From assembly GCA_964425745.1 (NCBI GenBank), contig CAYRNW010000033.1, forward strand, positions 1 through 24,303: 24,303 nucleotides of DNA. Direction: 5' to 3'. The translations under genes and the position numbers were made by a program. The notes under the pieces were generated by a model. The model was not told the origin of the DNA. It saw only the letters and a list, made by a program, of their open reading frames with translations, and ran no database searches. The DNA is from CALCNS01 sp964425745. GTDB lineage: Bacteria; Bacillota; JAAYKD01. Shown in pieces: positions 15,461-23,764 of the stretch. Position 1 is the first letter of the stretch, and the number at the start of each line of letters is the position of its first letter.

Positions 15461-18400
15461 CTACCCCAGAACCTGTTTCAAAAAATCAATTGCATATTTC
15501 CGTTTCAGTCTGTCGTGGAATTTCTGATTATAATAACTTCGGAGACAAGAATAACAAGACGAATTATGATCCTCTCCTCCACATATACAGTTATTTACCA
15601 ACTCCAACGCTTGCTTAAGCGCCTCTTCCAAAACTATTGGATCATTAAGCCTTCTCACATGTCCAGCTCCTCCTGGAGTACGATCATAAAAAATTATCGC
15701 ATAATTCCCAACACCAGTGGTTGGATTTCGAAAAAACTGTAAACAACCAGCTATATCATCCTGCTCAATGTTCAAACTACTGCTGATTCCCCGCAGAATC
15801 GCATTCAAAATTGAAAGACCTTCGTCATAATCTCGAATCTCCGGAAATAAAAATTTCACCTGGAAAACGTCGGTCTCAAATCGATACCCTAAAGAATATC
15901 GTTTCAATAAACGATTACCACATTTGTACCCCGATGATTTCTTGTGCGTACTTAATATGGTAGCCGTGTGCTTTTTTTCATCCAATTCCGTATAGCCGCA
16001 ATCTGCACACACATAGAAATTCGATTCATTTAGAACCGCCATCTCGTCTCCAATGCTGTATGACAACTCCATCTCAGCAAGAGCTAATCTCACTCGCTCC
16101 AAATCAATTTTGCTCTTATAACCCACATAGTAAATATCACCTTTATATGTCTTTTCGGGTTTTTTTAGACCAGGTTTCTTAATGCTATTCACATCGGTTT
16201 CAAAGCCGTATAACGGAATTATAAAGATTTTTCTGCGTGTGTTTTCTAACGCCTCACCGCATTGTTGGCACACTTTGATCACTTCGGCGCTTACATCTTC
16301 TGTATGCACCTCGATATTCAGAGTGCCACAATTGCAGTAAATATAGTCGTACATTCTCCAGCCCATTCGGGGTATCTTTCTAATATAACGGCTTGTGATC
16401 AAATCACCATTGGCAATAATCTGCGAACCAGGCGCATACTCCGATATCGCCATCGATAAATCCCTTTGCAGCTGTAAACCAGATATTCTTTGGTTTCGGC
16501 CTCCCATAATAGTGAGCTCCACAGTATCCACTGGGAAACCATATTTGGGTAAAATATTCTTTCTCGATAGAAAAGAGAGAATGTCTTCTCGTTTATATGA
16601 GTTTATACGCTCGGTCAGACCATCAGTTCTTCCATCGGTTCTATAGGCCTCGTCCTTAGCATGCTGCAGGACTTCAATCTCATATTTATACTCCGAAAGC
16701 GCTTTTGTCATTGCTCCGGGTTGATCCGCATCATCTCTAAATAATTCATCGATCCACCCAAAAGAACCGACGTCAAAAACTGCATATAAACTCTCAGGTA
16801 GGAAATTCTTAATGTCGCTTCTTAATGCCATGGGCTTTCCCAGCAAGTAGTTGTAAAACGCTACAACACCACTGTTGTTTTGAGTTTCCTCGTCCAACAT
16901 AGTCATGGCATTACCGAAATAAACTGGATTCTTTCGCCAAAATGCAGATAATGCCGTGGCAAAAATATGCCGAATTGCAATTTTCTTGTTCTCCACATTG
17001 AATTTTGGTGGGGTGATCTTTCCTTTAATCATCTTCAGAGGTTCATTGAAAAAAGTAAAATCATGATTGCTCTTGTTACAGAATGTTAGCGCATATGCCG
17101 CTGAATCTTTATTACGACCGGCTCGACCAGCTCTTTGTGCGTAATTTGCCGGGGAGGGGGGCATATTTCTCATAAAAACCGTTTCTAAGTTGCCTACATC
17201 CACACCCATTTCAAAGGTGGTAGAACAGCTTAGGATATCGATATCCTTTAGTTTAAACCGCTTCTGATATTCGTACGCCATATCTCGGCTCAACTGTGCT
17301 GTATGCTCTACTACTCGCAAGGGGCGAATGTCTAGTTCCTGGTACATATTATAATAATGATTTTCTTTGAGCTCTTTTTCAATATCAAACTCATGTAGTC
17401 TTCCCATACATCGATAAGAAGGACAAACTCCATTCAGGTTAAACTGTGTTATTTTGCTACATTTCGAGCATTCGTACCATTTCACTGGCTTCATGATCTT
17501 GTATGATGAAGTGTTCACCTTGTAAGAACCATTCTCAGGAGCTAATATTTTTTTTGAAATAAGCAGGTTGCTCCATATAGCTTCTAAAAGCTTATTGACC
17601 TCTTTCTGTGGCAAGGTATTCCCTTTGCTCTGCAAAACTCGGTAAAAGTAATCTGTACGTTTATTGGTTTTATCCACAAACCTGGGTATGAATGACCGAA
17701 TGTAATTTTCTCTGTCTGGAGCGCTTAAGGTGTATGAAAACTCTACCCCGTTATTAGCAAAGTAAGTTTTATCCTCCTTGTTCATGGTCACACCGTATTT
17801 TAAAGCACCATCAGCCAACAACCCAAGAAGAAGAACATTGCACAAAGTCAAAACCTCATCTTGAGTCAAGTTTATTTTAGTATTGGCCTGAAAAACCGTG
17901 TCTATTGAAAAGCCAAGCATTCCCTTACTGAACAACGATGTGGAACTAGCATAGTCGATAAATTCATGCAGTACTGCTTTATACGCTTCTTTGGTGAAAG
18001 TAGTGTTGTCAGCACTAAGAATCTTATACTTCAACATTTCCCCAGACACCAACCCAGCAAAAGCATCAAAGTTCAGGCCGTATTCGTCCACAGCATGATT
18101 TCGAATCGTTTCAATGATTATTCTCTTATAAAGAATATTCCTATAAGTCTGATCCAAATAACTGGCATAAAAAGCAGCCGCCTGACGATTATCAGAAAAA
18201 GCAATAAACTGCTTGGCTTCACTGATTTTTTGTTCCTCCACGAAAGAATCTTCAGTCTCAAAACCCGAATCGGTATCAACATGAATTGACTTTCTTATCA
18301 TCTTATACGATGGCAGTTCTTGAAACAACGCGGTTCCAATAACACTGGTCACTGCCTCCTGTCCGGTAAAGAACATGCGCAAAATACCAAAGTTGTTTAC

Positions 18401-20146
18401 ATTTTCGCATGCTAAGCACTTCTTCAGTGTAGCACTGGGATCTTTCAAGGTAACCTTAACTACTTTCACCATTGACTTATTACCATGCTCACAACTAACT
18501 TGGTTCAAGAGTCCCGCTTTGCGTACAAAACCACACCTTGCACAAATCTCATACTGCTGAGCGTCTATGTTTTCTTCTTCTAGTAGATGATCATCATCGG
18601 TATCGTTGATTTCACCCTGGAGCAGGAATACTGACTTCAAGTCATCTTCCGACTGAAACGACGATTGTACGAGGATGTCGTTCTTCACCGTGCCAATTAG
18701 GTAAATAGCGTGGCATACATTGCAGGTAGCCACCTCAAAGACATGAAAGTCAATACCCTTATCATCGTAATGCGTTTCTTTACGATTCAGGAATAACTTT
18801 TTATTAGGAGGAAGAGTAATAAAGACACTCTCGGTCGCTCGCAAAAACATGTGATAACGGGCATCAATCAGACGGATGTCGTTTTTTTCTGCTTTACTTG
18901 CAACTTTGACAAATGACTCTAACTCTTTTGTACTCCAGTTTAGTTCACTTGCTAGAACTGCGATGGTTTTAGGATTGACCAATGCCTCTCTAAAAAGGGA
19001 GTAATTCTCGTCGTGTAGAACAAAGTCAAATAGCTGAGTATTTATGTCGGTTCCTTTTCGCACATTAAAGTACGATTGACAAAATGCAACTAGTTCTTCC
19101 TTTGACGCTTCATTCTCCAAAAGTTCTGCCAACTTTACATAAAACTTTAGGGAAACGTTCTTTGTTTTGTAAGTTCTCTCCAGTTTAATGCGCGATGCAC
19201 GGATTATGTCATTAACCCCAAACTCAGCATTACATAGTAACTTACCAAATTCCGCTACTTCCTGGTTGCCATCTTCGTCTCCCAAAGTTGCACTGGTTAA
19301 AATGTATTGCAGTTTCCAGTTGTTCAATCTGGCTTTTAAACGGCGCAGTAGCATAGCAACTTCTATGCCAGAGCTTCCGCTGTATACGTGTGCTTCGTCC
19401 AGAACAACAAACTTCCATTTCTCCAAAAACTCATTGCCAAAGAATGTACTATCTCCCGGCCGTAGCATCAGATACTCCAGCATTGCATAATTTGTAATTA
19501 AGACTTGGGGCGGGGTCTTCTTCATTTGCTCACGCGAAATGAGCTCATTGGGTTTTGGAATCTGGTCTTCATTAAGCTTGCGATACTCGCTTAGAGCATC
19601 CTCGTAACTTTCTTTTGTTTGACCGGTATAACTGCCATAGGTAATCTCAGGTAAATCTGATAATATGTTACGTAAGCGCTCCATTTGATCATTGGCTAGC
19701 GCATTCATGGGGTAAATCAGCAAAGCCCGAACACCTGGTCCCAACCTATTCAATCTTTTCTGCTTCAGTAGCTCATTCAATATGGGAATGAGAAAGCTTT
19801 CGGTTTTACCAGAACCAGTTCCAGTTGAAACAATGGTGTTTCTGCCACTTAATATATTCAAGATGGCTTGCTCTTGGTGTAAATATAATGGACGAAACGT
19901 TGGTAACTGGATCTTCTTTAACTCCTGTTCCAGTACACCTGCAGCAATAAGATCGGCTATAGTCCTTGTCTTTTCAAATGCATCCGTAATATTTAAATAC
20001 GGGCCAGAAGCAAATGTTTGTTGGTTTTTTAACTGTAATACAAACTGTCGGTTGTAATCATCGTCATCCAAAGCAAATATCGTCTGCAAATATCTAAGGT
20101 ATTTCGTAAAGATTGTTTTAGAAGCATCTACCGGTGAAAAGGCCAT
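15461..20146 (-). CDS. druE: DEAH-box helicase with DUF1998 zinc-binding C-terminus, DruE-like
   Basis: This is a superfamily 2 helicase of about 1561 residues. Helicase core 1 has a Q-like LYLHQEQAIL, Walker A STGTGSGKT (107-115), IYPMNALANDQ, TNYAMLEYLMLRPGD, DEAH (250-253, LDEAHVYSGSSG) and TSAT (about 284-287). Core 2 has STTFEMGVDVGN and motif VI QRAGRAGR (about 1004-1011). Several CxxC pairs suggest zinc ribbons at about 490, 540, 585, 905-920, 1285-1310 and 1390. The C-terminus is the MrfA/DUF1998 cluster with C1520, C1522, C1530 and C1533. Start alternatives are ATG 20146, GTG 20149 (9 bp after AAGG) and TTG 20158 (too close). The stop of the DruH-like gene is only a few bases upstream, so the genes are coupled. 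DruE is the common helicase of Druantia anti-phage systems; MrfA-type repair helicases share the fold but lack such a partner. Confidence 0.8.
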   Translation of the reverse strand: MAFSPVDASKTIFTKYLRYLQTIFALDDDDYNRQFVLQLKNQQTFASGPYLNITDAFEKTRTIADLIAAGVLEQELKKIQLPTFRPLYLHQEQAILNILSGRNTIVSTGTGSGKTESFLIPILNELLKQKRLNRLGPGVRALLIYPMNALANDQMERLRNILSDLPEITYGSYTGQTKESYEDALSEYRKLNEDQIPKPNELISREQMKKTPPQVLITNYAMLEYLMLRPGDSTFFGNEFLEKWKFVVLDEAHVYSGSSGIEVAMLLRRLKARLNNWKLQYILTSATLGDEDGNQEVAEFGKLLCNAEFGVNDIIRASRIKLERTYKTKNVSLKFYVKLAELLENEASKEELVAFCQSYFNVRKGTDINTQLFDFVLHDENYSLFREALVNPKTIAVLASELNWSTKELESFVKVASKAEKNDIRLIDARYHMFLRATESVFITLPPNKKLFLNRKETHYDDKGIDFHVFEVATCNVCHAIYLIGTVKNDILVQSSFQSEDDLKSVFLLQGEINDTDDDHLLEEENIDAQQYEICARCGFVRKAGLLNQVSCEHGNKSMVKVVKVTLKDPSATLKKCLACENVNNFGILRMFFTGQEAVTSVIGTALFQELPSYKMIRKSIHVDTDSGFETEDSFVEEQKISEAKQFIAFSDNRQAAAFYASYLDQTYRNILYKRIIIETIRNHAVDEYGLNFDAFAGLVSGEMLKYKILSADNTTFTKEAYKAVLHEFIDYASSTSLFSKGMLGFSIDTVFQANTKINLTQDEVLTLCNVLLLGLLADGALKYGVTMNKEDKTYFANNGVEFSYTLSAPDRENYIRSFIPRFVDKTNKRTDYFYRVLQSKGNTLPQKEVNKLLEAIWSNLLISKKILAPENGSYKVNTSSYKIMKPVKWYECSKCSKITQFNLNGVCPSYRCMGRLHEFDIEKELKENHYYNMYQELDIRPLRVVEHTAQLSRDMAYEYQKRFKLKDIDILSCSTTFEMGVDVGNLETVFMRNMPPSPANYAQRAGRAGRNKDSAAYALTFCNKSNHDFTFFNEPLKMIKGKITPPKFNVENKKIAIRHIFATALSAFWRKNPVYFGNAMTMLDEETQNNSGVVAFYNYLLGKPMALRSDIKNFLPESLYAVFDVGSFGWIDELFRDDADQPGAMTKALSEYKYEIEVLQHAKDEAYRTDGRTDGLTERINSYKREDILSFLSRKNILPKYGFPVDTVELTIMGGRNQRISGLQLQRDLSMAISEYAPGSQIIANGDLITSRYIRKIPRMGWRMYDYIYCNCGTLNIEVHTEDVSAEVIKVCQQCGEALENTRRKIFIIPLYGFETDVNSIKKPGLKKPEKTYKGDIYYVGYKSKIDLERVRLALAEMELSYSIGDEMAVLNESNFYVCADCGYTELDEKKHTATILSTHKKSSGYKCGNRLLKRYSLGYRFETDVFQVKFLFPEIRDYDEGLSILNAILRGISSSLNIEQDDIAGCLQFFRNPTTGVGNYAIIFYDRTPGGAGHVRRLNDPIVLEEALKQALELVNNCICGGEDHNSSCYSCLRSYYNQKFHDRLKRKYAIDFLKQVLG

Positions 20147-20163
20147 CACGTTCAGCAACCTTC

Positions 20164-23100
20164 CTATTTGAAATCATAATGGTATATTAAATCTTTAACT
20201 TCATCTCGCATGTGTCCATTTAGTTTTTCAATATGGTAAAGACCTTTAATACCCTTATACTCAACAAAGACTTTCAAATCACGTAGTGTCTTTATGCCGC
20301 TTTTCTTTAAGCAATTATAGGTCATTGACCTGAACCCACATTCCTCAATACGGGTATCCAGAATGTCTTTCACAATTTCTGGCTGTTTTGGCTGCTCTGA
20401 CTCTTCTATGTTCTTCGATATCTTCATTTGATCAAATTCTGATTGTATTGTTTGCTCCGCTTCAACTATTGCTGGAACCTGCTTCAATTGACTATAAGCA
20501 ATCGGTAATACCTCTGCATTGGTAGCAGCACCCGGATTATTGAGGAAGGTGTATCCCAAGTAGTTTAGTGTCTCGAGGAGTTCCTGAATATCTTTCTTGC
20601 CAATATTTCTTAATCTGAAAAGGTTGTTGTAACCTAATCTGCATAAGTCTTGAAGAGTTGAAATCCCATTTTTCTCCAGAACCGATTTCCAACGCTTACT
20701 TATGTTAAGTTCCATTACATCAATTTTGGGAACCTCCACACATTTGTCTTTTTGCCCTAGAAAGGTTCTATAAGAATTCGGGTCATTATTATACTCCGCA
20801 TCATCCAGATCGCGATCAACGCACACATAGGTTGAAGGTAAAAACTCTATCGCGTAACTGTAGTCTTCTGGAAACAGGACATGCTTGTATCTACGATACG
20901 CTTGTGGCTTCGTCAGTAAGAAATTTTCTTTCTTAACGAAGATTCTTTTTGTATCATCATATAAGAATTCCCGATCTTCACCATCATTATCATAGGTCAG
21001 ATGCATAAAGCGTAAGTTTTCCAAGTTCGAAAATTCCACTTTCACTATAAATGTGGCTCTGAGCTCTCTCTTTTCATTCAATACGACCATTTTCCCAAGA
21101 TAAATATTCCTGTTGCTTTCATCTTCAAGGTGAATGCTCTCGATAATGTAACGATAATCAAGAGACAATGTTGCATTCTTCAGGAGGTTATTTCTTATTC
21201 CTGTTACTGCTAAACACTTCCCGTTGAGATTGAAAGGGTTCAGCAAACTAAGCGTTTGTCTGCCAATTTCAGTAAAACTGTCGTCGCCAAAACCCGAATC
21301 GTCTGTTTCGACTTCAAAAACAATGGCCAGGTAGTTCCCGCTTCTTAACTCAGTTTGGTATGTAAACTTGCTATCTTCAAGCATTACTTTCTCAAGAAGC
21401 AGTTCATTTTCGTAAAAGATGTCTACTGCATATTCTGCTCCGCCATGGATGTTGAATTTACCAATAATGGTGTTAGTCTCTATATCACATGTCAGAACTG
21501 CATGGTGAAGAATGCTCTTAGTTATCACTCCAAGGAACTTTATGGGTTCTGCATAGTCGGGAAATTGCAAGAAAATCTGTCTCCTTGTCAGACTATCGCC
21601 AAACCAAGAGCGTAGTTTATTTAAATCACACTCAAATATATCCTTACTTTTATTTTTAAAGAAAACCTGATCTTGCATGAGCGTTTCAAAACTGGGATCA
21701 TAGTCATCCAGGAAAAATGTCAGTTTGTCGGTATGATACTTTATGGATATCGTAGGGTCAAAGTTTGCATGCCACACATCTTGTAACTGATGCGTCTGCC
21801 ATTCGTCATTGGCATACTTAAACTGTAATACAGGCAGCGAAAAAGCCAGTACATACTCAAAGTACCGCAAGTGCAAATAAGACTGTCCAGGGGTAATATC
21901 AAAATTAAAGCAGTTGCGCTCTTGATCAAATGTCACATTTGATAAGTTCTGTTCAATCATAACCCTATGCGCTTGCGATATGCAAAGTGTTCCCCGTGAC
22001 TTGAAAATATAAGGTGCTTCTTCAAAGTTAAAGTCCAGGTTTTGAAGAAGCAGAAAATTAAAATGACGAGCGGATAGATTTGGAAAATGAACAGCTATGT
22101 CATAATGTCCCTCCGTTGTACAACCAAAATCACCCAGCCGAATCATAATACCTACATTGCTGGTTCGATCGTACGTAGGCAGCAGAGTCACTGCTGTATC
22201 ATCGTCCGATTTGGGTTCCAAGCGATGAACTTCACCGTTTAATATTAATGCGGTCCCAGATAGTAGTCTCTTCTCAAGGGTTATATAAAGTGTAGGTGGT
22301 TTGCTATAAACAGGAAATAGTGAACCACTACAGTCCTCATATACATCTGAGACTAGACCGCGCTCCAGGAAACCTTCTTTGTGCTTCATTCCTACCAGAA
22401 TCGGTTTCTGGTCCGGTAAGTGAATCAAGTCACCCGGCATAAGGTTGTAAACAACAAAGAGTAAATTTCCGAACTCCTCTTGACTCTCTATAGCATCTGA
22501 TGTTGGAATAAAATTATTTCTGGTCACAGAGTAATGCAATCCCTGATTCAATGACTTTGCATTTACAAAATCCCCATCTTCATCAAAAAAGCGTATTTCC
22601 TCGGCAGCAATACTAAACGTTCTTATGGGTATATTATCTACCAATAGTTCTGCTGTGATCTTGGAGAACACATGTTCGTCTTTCAATGCGGTTTCTTCTT
22701 CATCAGTCTTGTAACCCGTAACGCCTTCCTGCGAAGGATTGACTTGTATTTCAAGACTATTTAGGCAGCACTGGATTTTCCAGGCAACAGAACTCATCTC
22801 CTGGAAACGTATTAGCTGTGAAGGAAGCACCAAACTGAATTTCTTGTCTCTCAAATTCAAATACAGATAAGGAGAAGAAAAGCTCTTTTTGCCTCTATTG
22901 ATTGAAGATCCGGTTAAACGTCTTCTCTCCAGCAGAAAAGTTTCGTTGCTATTCTTCCATTGAATCAGTTTGGAAGTTAGACGATTGGTAGAGTTTTTAG
23001 GTAAAGGATCCCCCCAAAAGGCTTTATCGATAAGCTTCAAATACCATCGAATCCGAGGTTTACATCCCTTTCTGTTCATCAGAATTGCATTTGCAGTCTG

Positions 23101-23652
23101 CGCCTTTAAAAAATAGGTTCTGCCGGTATTGTCTCTACGTGACATTATCTCTATAAGTTCATTCATCGTATTTCGATTCAAGTTTAAAAGGTTGCGTTCG
23201 AGGTCTATTCTATAGAAAGCAAACAAGAAATCGAAAAATTCAAAGGCATAATTGTCAGCGACAAATCCATGCATTAGAATGCTGTTTACTCGTTGTCGTT
23301 TACCTAGGTGAAGTTTGCCACCTTTATTCACGGTCTCATAAAAGGTATTTCCAAAGAAATGCTGTTCATCTTGAGCTAGGGTGGAATTACTGAGATTAAG
23401 CAAGGAAGCAACATGACCCCAATAATCTCCGTTGTAATACCGGATTCCAATTTGAACTAAAGCAATACTTAGCAATGGGTCCTGGTGAGGATTAGACTTA
23501 GAATTTTTGTACAACGCATACTTCACTCTAAGGTAATCTATCAAGATATCAAATTCTGCATCACAGATAGAAATATCACCAAGAAAAGTTCTGCGCGAAA
23601 ATTCGCGCAGAACTTTCTTGGTGATACTACCAAATGTATTATGTGTTTTCAC
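20164..23652 (-). CDS. Large DruH-like protein with tandem C-terminal HhH (alpha-CTD-like) domains
   Basis: This 1162-residue protein starts at GTG 23652, 6 bp after a strong GGAGGT; an in-frame ATG at 23712 lies inside the promoter-leader repeat and has no ribosome binding site. No enzyme motif or transmembrane helix is visible. The N-terminal 300 residues are helical and basic, the middle (about 300-950) is beta-rich with aromatic strands, and the tail contains two modules resembling the RNA polymerase alpha-CTD helix-hairpin-helix. These lie at about 979-1034 (NISKRWKSVLEKNGISTLQD ... RNIGKK) and 1098-1160 (GFRSMTYNCLKKSGIKTLRD), joined by a Gln/Glu-rich linker. The adjacent DruE-like helicase, the size and the gene order fit DruH of Druantia type III. 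I did not recognise DruH by direct motif, so the name rests on context. Confidence 0.68.
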   Translation of the reverse strand: MKTHNTFGSITKKVLREFSRRTFLGDISICDAEFDILIDYLRVKYALYKNSKSNPHQDPLLSIALVQIGIRYYNGDYWGHVASLLNLSNSTLAQDEQHFFGNTFYETVNKGGKLHLGKRQRVNSILMHGFVADNYAFEFFDFLFAFYRIDLERNLLNLNRNTMNELIEIMSRRDNTGRTYFLKAQTANAILMNRKGCKPRIRWYLKLIDKAFWGDPLPKNSTNRLTSKLIQWKNSNETFLLERRRLTGSSINRGKKSFSSPYLYLNLRDKKFSLVLPSQLIRFQEMSSVAWKIQCCLNSLEIQVNPSQEGVTGYKTDEEETALKDEHVFSKITAELLVDNIPIRTFSIAAEEIRFFDEDGDFVNAKSLNQGLHYSVTRNNFIPTSDAIESQEEFGNLLFVVYNLMPGDLIHLPDQKPILVGMKHKEGFLERGLVSDVYEDCSGSLFPVYSKPPTLYITLEKRLLSGTALILNGEVHRLEPKSDDDTAVTLLPTYDRTSNVGIMIRLGDFGCTTEGHYDIAVHFPNLSARHFNFLLLQNLDFNFEEAPYIFKSRGTLCISQAHRVMIEQNLSNVTFDQERNCFNFDITPGQSYLHLRYFEYVLAFSLPVLQFKYANDEWQTHQLQDVWHANFDPTISIKYHTDKLTFFLDDYDPSFETLMQDQVFFKNKSKDIFECDLNKLRSWFGDSLTRRQIFLQFPDYAEPIKFLGVITKSILHHAVLTCDIETNTIIGKFNIHGGAEYAVDIFYENELLLEKVMLEDSKFTYQTELRSGNYLAIVFEVETDDSGFGDDSFTEIGRQTLSLLNPFNLNGKCLAVTGIRNNLLKNATLSLDYRYIIESIHLEDESNRNIYLGKMVVLNEKRELRATFIVKVEFSNLENLRFMHLTYDNDGEDREFLYDDTKRIFVKKENFLLTKPQAYRRYKHVLFPEDYSYAIEFLPSTYVCVDRDLDDAEYNNDPNSYRTFLGQKDKCVEVPKIDVMELNISKRWKSVLEKNGISTLQDLCRLGYNNLFRLRNIGKKDIQELLETLNYLGYTFLNNPGAATNAEVLPIAYSQLKQVPAIVEAEQTIQSEFDQMKISKNIEESEQPKQPEIVKDILDTRIEECGFRSMTYNCLKKSGIKTLRDLKVFVEYKGIKGLYHIEKLNGHMRDEVKDLIYHYDFK
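23574..23626. repeat. Near-perfect 53-bp palindrome inside the DruH-like 5' coding region
   Basis: The left arm 23574-23599 (TATCACCAAGAAAAGTTCTG...) and right arm 23602-23626 are reverse complements over 25 bases. One extra A lies in the left arm and two bases sit at the centre. The palindrome begins 26 nt after the GTG start. In the mRNA it would fold into a stem of about 24 bp with a tiny loop, enough to impede early translation elongation or ribosome loading. The reading frame stays open through it (protein ITKKVLREFSRRTFLGDI). It has no U-tract, so it is not a standard terminator. Confidence 0.9.
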
Positions 23653-23655
23653 AAC

Positions 23656-23764
23656 AGCACCTCCGAACTTTACGAAATGAATCGATAGAGACTCGAGCAC
23701 TTTTCTACACAAAATATTAATAAAACATTAATTCTATTTTATACTACTAGAAGAAATAATGCAA
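23656..23764 (-). repeat. Right copy (R) of the promoter-leader direct repeat
   Basis: This is the intact-looking copy of the sequence also present at 3841-3944. It carries a consensus-like promoter and an untranslated leader of about 80 nt that ends in the GGAGGT ribosome binding site of the DruH-like gene. Identical blocks shared with the left copy are at 23665-23679, 23699-23709 and 23731-23741. See the separate promoter entry. Confidence 0.75.
23736..23764 (-). promoter_or_regulatory. Promoter of the DruH/DruE-like operon
   Basis: On the minus strand TTGCAT (23764-23759) and TAAAAT (23741-23736) are 17 bp apart, a good sigma-A arrangement. Transcription would start near 23729, giving a leader of about 77 nt before GTG 23652. 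The leader contains the conserved blocks GTAGAAAAGTGC and CATTTCGTAAAGTTC, whose retention in both repeat copies makes them candidate regulatory elements. Confidence 0.6.

Noticed and set aside
15461..23652. DISARM identity for the helicase/DUF1998 pair
   Set aside because: DISARM has separate DrmA helicase and DrmB DUF1998 proteins plus DrmC and usually a methyltransferase. Here helicase and DUF1998 are fused and no methyltransferase or phospholipase-D-type gene is present.
23652..23712. ATG at 23712 as start of the DruH-like gene
   Set aside because: It lies within the promoter-leader repeat only about 24 bases after the -10 box and has no ribosome binding site, whereas GTG 23652 follows GGAGGT at 6 bp.
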